The notes under the pieces were generated by a model, which ran no database searches, was not told the DNA's origin, and saw only the letters and a list, made by a program, of their open reading frames with translations. A DNA stretch of 64,000 bases, from the NCBI GenBank assembly GCA_036186865.1, contig AP025053.1, positions 5,563,786 to 5,627,785 of the forward strand. The letters run 5' to 3'. Both the position numbers and the translations under genes were made by a program. Below are positions 34,285 through 44,200 of the stretch, in pieces. Numbering within the stretch: the stretch's first letter is position 1; every line of letters starts with the position of its first letter. This DNA comes from Eustoma russellianum. Its lineage: Eukaryota; Streptophyta; Magnoliopsida; Gentianales; Gentianaceae.

Positions 34285-34926
34285 AACATCCAGTTGAGAA
34301 ATGAAGTATAGAGGATAGAAATAGAGATGAAGGCAGGGGATGGATGAAATGTTTGTAAAAATTTCTCTTTGACTTCTTCTATATATTATCTTCTTTTTCC
34401 TCTGAAATCTTCTTCTTTGTCTTCTGCGGAGAAAAATTGCAGGCGTTTGGGTTTGTTGGATTTGTGGCAAGGTTAGGGGAACACAGACCAAGCCATACAA
34501 GAGGCAAAGGCAGAAGCAGACACCTCTGAAAAGAGCCCTAAATCGTCCAGAATCGCCGGAGGGACGGTGGAGCTGGGACGGTATGTCATGCAGCCAGGGG
34601 TCTGTAATGTATATCCCCTCGTCAAGAGTATTTTGATGTAAATATTTCTTGCAGAAGGAAAGGATCTTTTTGGTTGCGAGCTTGTTGAAATCGAACTAAA
34701 TAATGGCTTGTTTTTACTGTTTCCTGAAATTGCTTTTATGTCTAGAAATCTTTGCTCTGAACACAAATGGGAAAAATGGTTACAGACCTAAATCCGCGTG
34801 CCCTCATTGCTACAAAATCGCTTTGTTTGGATGCTTAGTTAGCTTTTTCGCGAAAACCGGATCAAAGCTTGTATTAACTTTGCCAAAATTGTACATCAGG
34901 GAGAATCTAAAACTATTTAGAGAACA
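34285..34926. other. Non-LINE-like segment between left arm and ORF2 end
   Basis: It lies downstream of ORF2 on the minus strand and so takes the place of an L1 3' UTR, but it has no poly(A) tail. On the plus strand it looks more like a gene 5' end: TATA-like 'ctatatattatc' at 34379, a CT-rich leader, and splice-like GTATGTCATGCAG near 34582-34594. A 17-bp block, 'agctaactaagcatcca' (minus strand, about 34828-34845), nearly repeats the inner edge of the left arm. Whether it is captured host sequence is unproved. Confidence 0.3.
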
Positions 34927-37900
34927 CTAAACAGAATTTGCTACTCGATCCCATGCTAGTCTAAAGTTTCGGGATCGCTCAAAAATGCGGTGTATCGTGG
35001 TATGCACATCTAGTCTTTCGAACTCTTCATCAAACAAATGCTTGTTTCTCAAAAGCCAAATTGTCGCCACAGTTTCCCGAAAAGTGTACGCCCAATCAGC
35101 ACGTGATGTACTGTTCGCCCCTCCTTTAAGGTTGGCGTCGATCCACCCAGAGACATCCAACGAGGCATCAAAAAAGGTCCTATGTTGTTGAGCTGTAATT
35201 ACACCTTTCTGCATATCAATTGCGCAAACTTGCAGTCTCTCAAAGCATGCAAACAGCTATCCCTGTAGCGGTGGCACAACCCGCACGTCGGGGTGTCCCG
35301 AAGATGACGAGAGTGCAACAAATCACATGTGGGTAGACGGCACAGGCATGCCTACCAAAGCAGCAAATTATCCCGCTGAGGGCCTCTGAGTTTCCAGATC
35401 CTCCTCCACTTCGTATAATCCTTCCTGTCAGGTTCCGGGAGTTGCATACGATAGGCCGACGCCACAGTGAATTTACCGCTGCTGGTGCCTTTCCAAATAA
35501 GTTCGAATTGTTGGGCACCATCCACTGAGAGCCCAGCAACTTTTATATCTGTTCCCATAGCAATCAACAGCAATGTAGCGATAATGCTCCGCCATGTATG
35601 GGTACAATCCCTCCTTTGAGCTCTAGCGTTCCAAATATTACCATATTTCGCCCGCAGAAGTGTAGCCCATAAACTGTTGTCACCTTGGATTAGTCTCCAA
35701 GTTAGCTTAGAGAGCAGGGCAATGTTCATTTTGCGTAGCTGTTTAATTCCTGTGCCCCCTGCCCCCTTCGGCTTACACACCTGGTGCCAGGCCACCGTGT
35801 GAAGCTTCCTGGTGTTGCTAAAATCGCCCCAGAAGAAATTTTTGTTTACTTGCTCCAGCAGGTTTGTTGTCTCCACAGGAAGTAAAGAGGTTTGCATGGC
35901 ATAAAGTGGAATCGTAGAGGTGACCGTCTGGACAAGAATATGCCGCGCAGCTCTTGATAAAAGCCTGCCCTTCCAAGAGGCCAACCGTTGCTTGACCTTT
36001 TCCATAAGATAATCATATGTGCTATTGCACACCCGTCCATGTAACACCGACATCCCTAGATATTTGCCCAGATTAGACGTGAGAGGAATACCAAACAAAG
36101 AGCTCAACCTCCTGGCCAGGCGCTGATCCACGTTCTTAGAAACATAAAGTGAGGATTTAGTGGTGTTAATTTTTTGCCCGGAGACACCACAAAAGTTTTC
36201 CAAACAACCTGCCATAACAAGGGCCTGTTTTTCCGTTGCCCTCCCAAACAAGAATAGGTCATCCGCAAAAAGGAGATGGGATATTGGAGGACCATTCCTT
36301 GAAGCCCGGATACATGTCCACTGCCCAGCATTGATCGACTTTTGTATCCGTTGGGTTAGATGCTCCATACATAGAACAAACAAGAACGGGGCAAGTGGAT
36401 CTCCCTGTCTAAGTCTGCGTGTCGGCTGAAATTCTTCAAGACAAATACCATTCCACAAGACTTGCATCTTCGCAGATGAAACCATATACATAATGAGATC
36501 AACCAGGTCTGCGCTAAGCCCCACCGCGTGTAGCACTTTAGAGAGAAACGGCCAACTGATCTGATCGTATGCCTTTTCCAGGTCAATTTTAATTGCCATA
36601 ATACCCGTACGCCCTTTCTTCTTTCGCATGGAATGTAGAAGTTCTTCTACAATAATAACATTATCGCTCGTTTGGCATCCTGGGATAAAACTACATTGTA
36701 CCTCACTAACCAACTTTGCTGCAATCACCTTGATACAATTCGCAATAACCTTGGTTATAACTTTGATGAGCACGTTCATGAGTGCAATAGGACGGTACTG
36801 AGATATATATTCGGGGGAAGCCACCTTAGGAATGAGTGTGATAAGAGTGCGATTCATGTCAGCCGGGAATTGTTTAGTTCGGAATGACTCCCTAACAAAT
36901 TTCAGAACATCGTCCCCCACCAAATCCCAATTGTATTGAAAAAAGATCGGGCTGAACCCATCAACACCGGGAGCTTTTTGAGCCCCAAGTTGGAACATGG
37001 CATTATAAATTTCCCCGTCACAAACATCTCTGTTGAGGGCCAGTAGCTCAGAGCCCGTGAGTGTAGGAAAGTAGATTTCATTGTGATCCACGCTAATAGT
37101 CGGCTCCACGACGTATAGGTTTTTGTAGAATTCGCAGACCAAGTCGCCTAGAGCATCCGGTTGCTCAACCCAAGCCCTTGTGAGTTTTTTAGCTAGAGGT
37201 GGAGTTCCACCGCCTCCGCATGATCGTTGTTGTATGAAAAAACCGAGTGTTCCTTTCGCCCTGGGTAATCCACGTCAGTTTAGATTTTTGCCACCAATAG
37301 AGTTCCTCCTGTTTCAGAATCAACTGTAGCTCCTCCGACAATTTCCTTTCTAATCTGTACAAATAGTTCGACGGCCTGTCACACAGGGCCTGTTGTGTGC
37401 CGGATAGGCGGGCAAGACATCTCTTCTTCCGTTTAGCAATGCTCCCGAAGATGTTCTGGCCCCACCAACTCAAATTAGCAGCACACTTCTCCAAAGCATC
37501 CTTAATATGGGAACCCGAGTCATCCCAGTTATTAGCCAGGAAGTGTCGAAAATCCTCATGTTCAAGCCAACAAATGAGGAACTTAAAGTTCTGAGGTATA
37601 TTAGGAGGTTTAACAATCCCATGTAGCTGTAAGAAAAGCAGATGATGGTCCGAGCTCATCTTTACTAAGTGCGACAAACGGTCCGCCGGGAATTTGTTGC
37701 TCCAGCCAACATTGCTCAAAATAAAATCAATGCGCTCTAGTATAAGAGCGTCCCCGGACCTACCGTTACTCCAAGTAAACTTGGGTCTAGAGAAAGGTAA
37801 TGGCGTAAATTCACAAAGTTCCAAAACGCGCCCAAGGCCCTATGACGAGTGAAACTTCTGCCCCCTCGCTTATCAGACTGCGAGAGTATCTCGTTGAAGT

Positions 37901-38312
37901 CCCCTATGAGGCACCATGAGCATCTAAAAATGGTGCCCAGTTGTATTAGATTTTGCCATAGTTCATGACGTCTTTCACCCGTAGGAGAGGCATACACCAA
38001 CGAAAGGATCCACTCGATTTCCCTGTTCTTAACGACGGCCAAGTTGATAAACTGGTCCGAATAGTTCAGCACTCGCACATTGATACTCTGGTTGTTCCAA
38101 AAGCACCAGAGTCCTCCGGAAAAACCTTTCGCTTCAACCGCGGCTAGGTTAGTAAAAGCATACTTTTTCAAAATCTTTCTCCCTCTTCTGCTATGAACCC
38201 TGGGTTCCATGATAAACAAAAGATCAGGTGAGTACAATCTAAGAAGTTCCTTTAAACATCTCTGAAACTTGGGGGACACAGCCCCTCTGCAATTCCATGA
38301 TATCACCTTCAT
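34927..38312 (-). pseudogene. L1 ORF2 (endonuclease, reverse transcriptase, zf-RVT), frameshifted
   Basis: The start MKVISWNCRGA at 38312 is the usual beginning of the AP-like endonuclease (N of WNCRG). GDFNEI follows, and after a frameshift near 37830 comes FTWSNGR and SDHHLL, the catalytic end. After a second frameshift near 37190 the reverse transcriptase is open at 37142-35352. It includes APGVDGFSPIFFQ, SVEV-region residues, FIPGCQTSDNV, IDLEKAYDQISW, RQGDPLAPFLF and the active-site FADD at about 36257-36268. The reading frame shifts again near 35350, and the C-terminal zinc-binding/IWLLRN region ends at 34927. Three or more frameshifts make it non-functional. Confidence 0.85.
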
Positions 38313-38418
38313 CAAATAATAATAATCATAGGTTGTGGAGCTCATGCTCCCTGTTACCAACATTCACATCCAACATCGGGTTCCTGTGTGGACCTTCAAC
38401 CTCTATGAATACCGTGTC

Positions 38419-39986
38419 TTAGCCATCACCATTGAAATTTAGGGTATGGTCACCCCCTGGGTCAGGGGGATTACATTGGGCTGGTATGCACTCTCGTTCC
38501 TCCCAACGTATCGACCCCGGGGCCTTTACATCTCCTTTACCCAAACTGGTTTTACGGTCCAGCGGTTGAACATTCGTAAGATCCCTTAAATGTGCCCTTT
38601 TGATGTCAGCGCCATCCGATGGTTTTGGGATAAATTGTCCACTGGACTTAACAGCTTGAATCCCCTGCACCTTTTTAGGCTGTGTTTTAACCTTGCTGTT
38701 GCTCCTCACTGCCACCCCCTTTCGTGTTTTCCCCATGCTGGATTCACCAGAGTCCTTTAGAATGCTGGAGAATTCAACTCCCTCTTTCATCCCCTTCACT
38801 TGTTCCAGTTGGTTCCAAACCTCCTCTAGGTTGAACAGTGGAGTGACTTCGGAATCTTCAACCCCAAGGACCTCAAACCTTGAGCCAATGTGGGACTCCT
38901 TGGACTTCTGTTGTTTACCACGCTGCTGCTGGCTCAAATGTTGTTTTGCATAGTCTTTCCTTTGGTGTGTGCCCTCCATCTCTTGCTTATCCATACCCCC
39001 GACACCTCCCAATGTACTCGCCTGGATTGATGCCCCTGTTCGAAATGATGGCTTCCGTCGTCTGCTATTAGAAGCAACCATCCAGGGACTGTAAGGATGC
39101 TCTTGCTCGTCTACCTTCGCAGCCACATGATGCTCTTCAACGGGTGCCTGAGCATTCAAGTTGCACTCTTCCTTTCGGTGACCATATCGACCGCAATTGA
39201 AGCAAATGAGGTGTAACCCCTCATATTCCACCTTATAGGTCCGCCCATTCAAGGTAACCATAGGGATCAAGGGTTGGGTTAGGTCAATCTCAACGCACAC
39301 TCGGGCATATTTATCCCGTGCAACTCGCAAAGTCGATGATCAACTTTCACTGCCTTGCCAAGTCGACTGCCTAGTTCCAGAAGCACCTTCTCGTTATAGA
39401 ATTCAATTGGGAGGTGAGGGATGCGCGCCCACGCAAGGGTCGAAGTAATTTGGTCCTGTTTGGGATGAAAATAAGGCCTCCATTTTATTACGGTAAGGTA
39501 ATGTTCCTGAATCAACCATGGCCCATTATCTAATACATGGTTGTAATCATCTTTAGCATAAAACCGAACAATATAGTAGCCTTCATCAAGGTCAATCAGT
39601 TTGCAGCCTTTATCTAAGTTCCAAAGATCATTTAATTTCTGTTGTAGAAAACGAAAGGAGATGGTGCGTCCCAGTACCTTCACAATAAGGGCTCTTGCCC
39701 ATGGTTTCCGTAGCTCTTTGATATTGTCTGCCGGGATGACCACCCTAGCACCGCCGCATGTATATACTTCAGTCTTCCCGTCCGCGGCTACCCCGTCCTC
39801 ATCAACCATGTCGAAATCATCCGCTTCTTCATCACTGATGTAAATAATCTTATCCATAGGATCCCCTCTGAGCACCTCCGTAAATGAACGAGCCCCCCAG
39901 ACACCAGCCGTAGGTTGAATGTAGTTTGGCTCAGGTATTAAGTCCCCATTTGCTTGGCGCTTGAATTTTTTTATGCTCCATTGCAA
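38419..39986 (-). pseudogene. L1 ORF1 (DUF4283 plus CCHC zinc knuckle), frameshifted
   Basis: The first part (39986-39279) holds a DUF4283-type RNA-binding region, WARALIVKVLGR through GPWLIQEHYLTVIKW. The second part (39330-38419) continues LRVARDKYARVCVEIDL and carries one zinc knuckle, CFNCGRYGHRKEEC, at about 39169-39210, then a long polar tail. About one base is missing near 39330, so the two parts lie in different frames. DUF4283 plus a zinc knuckle is the standard ORF1 of plant L1 elements. Confidence 0.85.
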
Positions 39987-40199
39987 TTGGTCAGTTTACT
40001 CCGTCGATTTGCCTCCGCCGTCTGTATCTTGGCCTTAAATCATGTCAAACTCCATTGTTGAAACAGGAAAACAGTGAGGATTTGGCCGGACACGGCCGAA
40101 CACGGCCGGACGAGAAAGCCCTAGTTTTTCGCCGAGGGAATCGCCTTGCGAAGAGATTCCGTACTCTTTTTGTTTCTATTGTGCCAATCTAACTTTGCG

Positions 40200-40397
40200 T
40201 AGTTAGCTTTGATTGATTTTTTCCTGGGTCCGAAAGGAGGGGAATAAAGTAGGTGAGAGGGAGGGAATTAGGTATTGTAAAGTTGGAATTTGTTTTGTAT
40301 AAAAAAAGACTAACTTTTCATTTTGCCACGTGGCGGCCAATAATTGGCCACGTCAAATTGGAGTCACCCCAGTGCGCGTCATGTAATCTTCTCCCAG
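40200..40397. repeat. Right inverted arm of the L1-containing unit
   Basis: It is the reverse complement of 34083-34284. ATTAC follows directly at 40398-40402. Confidence 0.85.
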
Positions 40398-40616
40398 ATT
40401 ACGGGGCTCCCTAGTAGGATCAATGGCCATCCATGAAAACACCCACAAAATAAACGCTATTAATAAAATTTGAAGCGAAGAGAAAGACTATTTCGTTTGT
40501 AAATTTTACCGACACTCAATAACACTCGTTAAAAAATAATAATAAACTGAAACAATTTCACGAGAACGACTTCATTCGCGCCTAAATTCTTTCCGTTGAT
40601 CAGTATATAATTTCCG

Positions 40617-41097
40617 TTGATCTGCATTTCGTTTTGGCGGACATATTATGTCCTTTGTGCGGTGTTGCTACAGAGACAAATGATCATTTGCTTTTCACAT
40701 GCTCGTTTGCAAGACAGGTTTGGGATAAGGTTTTATACTGGATTGGCATCTCGAGGCGTTTTTTGTCATTAAATGCCTTATTACGCTAGTCAGGAAAGCA
40801 TGCTAGACGCAAAAGTGGAAGAACTAAGTATATTAAGGCATCTTTTGCTGCTACCATTTATTTTATTTGGCAGGCTAGGAATCTTAGAATTTTTGAGGAT
40901 CAGATCCCCTTTGCCCGGGATGTAGCTCATAGAGTTGCTACTCATGTGTATAGGGCTTTACAGGTACATGACACGTAGAGTAGAATTTTGGTGATTGTAT
41001 GCTCTTCATCCTGGGTATGCCCAGTGGAATTGTAAATGGTCTGATCCTTTTTTGATCGCTGGTTAAATGAAATTTTTACATTTTAACCAAAAAAAAA
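40617..41097 (+). mobile_element. 5'-truncated L1-type LINE, 481 bp
   Basis: A perfect 15-bp target duplication, AGTATATAATTTCCG, lies at 40602-40616 and 41098-41112. An A tail directly precedes the right copy. The plus strand encodes the end of an L1 ORF2: CPLCGVATETNDHLLFTC (zf-RVT) and later IYFIWQARNLRIF, with a stop after RALQVHDT. It is in the opposite orientation to the large L1 unit and is not part of it. Confidence 0.85.
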
Positions 41098-41296
41098 AGT
41101 ATATAATTTCCGATTTCCAAACTAATTATGCTACTAGAATCAACAACAACAACACATACTCAATATATCACAACAACATCAAAAGCTATCTCTAACAAAT
41201 TTTTCCATTCGAACCATCCATCTTAAAAAAAAGGTAGAACTAAAGTGCTGGATGAGAAAAAAACGAAAATGTAAAAATAAATTGATACAAAAACTT

Positions 41297-44200
41297 TTAG
41301 CCTTGCTCGCTCTCAGGAGAATCCGGCCTTCTTACAGGTCGGCCCTGCAAATATACACATAAAACAGGAGGGTGACACAAGGTATCGTAGTGAAATATTG
41401 TATTAAATGTTATAATTTATCAATGAGTTTTAAATAAAAGAGAAATACAAAGTCAATTTAAGAAAATAGAGTCTCACGAAGAATTGTCCCTATTTGCTTA
41501 CATTTATACAAACCTACATTAATAACATATGTTGTATACATGTCAAATGTTCATGATAGTGAGTAATATTTTTCTTTTGAGTGAGTGGTGAGTATCACTG
41601 AAGCGTTCTTATGCATCAAATATTTTTTTCCAGATGTATTGGTTATTAAATGTGACATGCCCTCTATTCTGCCATCCAAAGTCTTTACTGCTCTGACTTC
41701 AAAAAATTTTATAGAACATATAAATCAGGTTATATATCGACTTTCTTCAAAAAAAATTATAGAACATATAAATCAGGTTACTTATCGACTTTTTAGATGA
41801 GAGGCTTAGAACTTGATGTCCACAAGGTGTCTGAGTCCAAATTTGTTGCGGTATGAGAAGCTGACGGTAGAATCCAAACACTCATACTGCGATTGCCAAG
41901 ATTCAAACCGGAAACCTTAGATGCAATCTATCATCCGAATACCATGGCTAGCGTTGTCATCTTTCTACCCTGATCTATCTGCTCTTGACTATTGCATGGG
42001 AACATGTTCATCTTCGAAGTCTTTTTCCCTCTGTTACTTCGAAAGTAGCTGTTTCAGCTTTAGCCACTCGAATTTTAATGTCGTCGATTCACTAACTCAC
42101 TCAAGGACTCGTTTATCTTGCTTGATATCTGCTATTTGTCATGGCAATGCTATCAAAGAAGAATGGCCAGGGCTTGAAACAAGATTAATCCCGTGGTGAA
42201 TTAAGCTATTAATGCAAAAGTGGTTGAATATAACCAACTATCATTAAGAATTTCATCTTTTGACCAAAAGATTTCTACTCCACTTGCTTCATTTTTCATC
42301 GAAATAGCAGCTTCTGCTTCAGTTGATGATGCAGATTCGGATAAGATTTATCATTTTTCTAATTTCTGCCTAGCCAAATGTAAAAAATTACATTTTGATT
42401 TATCAAAAGGTGAAGAAGAGTTAGTAGTCAGTTATCAAACCGAATACGGCATCAATTTGGAAAATTCTCGTAGTCTAATAACATATTTTCTTGTTTTTAC
42501 AATATGCAATAGATTATCAAATGGACACCTTAAGTAAGATTTCTCGTTTATTTGCTGTCAACATGAAACTTCAGAGAACAAAATCTTTTTCCCCTTTTCT
42601 TTTTTTTTTTTATCAATTTCCACCAAGGGATAAAATCCAAGCCAAGAAAAAAAAAAGGAAAAAGTAGTTTTCTTTCCCGTTTGACTTGAGGAGAGGAAAC
42701 CTTTGAATCCCTTGTCGAGCCTGATGATGTTGAGAAAAATAATTGTTCTCATCAAAATAATTATGTTACCACTACAAAAATTACCCAACATTAAAAGCTT
42801 CTAAAGACCAATTCCAAAAATATAAATAATTTTGACCCGATTACATAAATGGGGTATTTACTTTATAAAATTTAGCTTTTCTGAGGACACTTGTGCATTA
42901 CAGAAAGCAAATTGATGCAACATTCAAGCCGACAATTGCAATGGATTTTCATTTTTGAGGAAAATTGCAATAGAATCTGAAAATTGGTTCTAAAAATTGG
43001 CTGGAGATATTTAAAAGTTTTAGCATTCGGTTTTTTAGATTTATTAAAGATTCGTCAATTGTAGTTTTTATAGATTGTTTTGATAATGGTTTTGTATTCT
43101 ATCAAGTTGTTTTTCTTTTGTATTTAGACGTGTCTTTGTATAATTAGTTTGTAAAATAATGTATTTAGACGTGTATTTGTACTATTTATTATAATACTGT
43201 CTGAAAGTTATATTTTTACAACACAACAACAACCATACCAGATATATCTAACAACAGTAAAAGGTATCAATAGCGTTTGGGGAGGGTGAAAATCAGACAA
43301 ACAATACCTCCATCCTAAGGAATATAAAGCTTGCTTCTAGTGAGACCCCCGGCTCTATATGTACATGCGTAGATGACACAATAATAGGAATATGGTGTGC
43401 TATTGTACTATGAAAAGATTTAGTAAACCCAATTAGAAAGCTTCCAATGTTAAAATAGTCATAATCGTATTTGTGCACAAATTATGAAAGAGAAACACAA
43501 AAACAAAAAAGTGTAAAGTCAACCTAAAGTGTATAGTGTCGAAGCCCTAAGTACATTATAAAGTGCTCATATATCCTGCATAAATATCCTTAACCTTAAT
43601 CTTCTGCATCCATGAACTCTTAACCTGTATCTTAGTTTGCGTATGCCTTTACTCTTATTCCCCTCTATAGTGAGGCTTTCAATTGCTCTGACAGACGTCG
43701 TTGTCTGTCTTCTCTTTGACATGCCTAAATCATCTCAATCTTCCCTTTTTTATCTTATATGATATACTACACACCTCTAACCTTTCTTTAAATACCTCAT
43801 TTCTTATCCGGTCTAGATTTGTATGCCCACATCCACCTCAGCATCCTTATATCTGTCACTTCCATCTTCTGCGACCGTGTCCTCTTGATGGCCCATCAGT
43901 CTGTTCCATATAACATTGACATTGACTGCCGCATTGCCACTCTATAAATTTTCCTTCTAATTTAGTTGGAAAATTTGTGTCACAGCACCCCTGAGGTCGC
44001 ACTCTACATACATCAGCCTACCTGAACTCAATGTGCTATGTCACTATCTATGTCTCCATCTTCCTGCCAAATGATCTTAGGTACTTGAACTTACTTACTT
44101 GAAGGACCACTTGACCCTCGATGGTGAGCTGACTATTCTCTCCGTCGGCTGTGGTGCTGAAGTCGTAATGTAGATATCTGGTCTTAGAACGACTAACCCA

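Larger units (their letters stand above)
34083..40397 (-). mobile_element. L1-type LINE enclosed by about 200-bp inverted repeats
   Basis: The left arm 34083-34284 and right arm 40200-40397 are inverted copies, about 85-90 percent alike by eye. They start GGGAGAAGATTACATG, share 'cgcactgggg' and 'caatacctaattccctccct', and end 'caaagctaacta'. ATTAC stands directly outside both arms (34078-34082 and 40398-40402). Between them, on the minus strand, lie a nearly full-length but frameshifted plant L1 element: ORF1 at 39986-38419 and ORF2 at 38312-34927. L1 elements normally have no inverted ends, so this is either an L1 inserted in a foldback DNA transposon or a DNA transposon that captured one. 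Both readings are inference. Confidence 0.75.
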
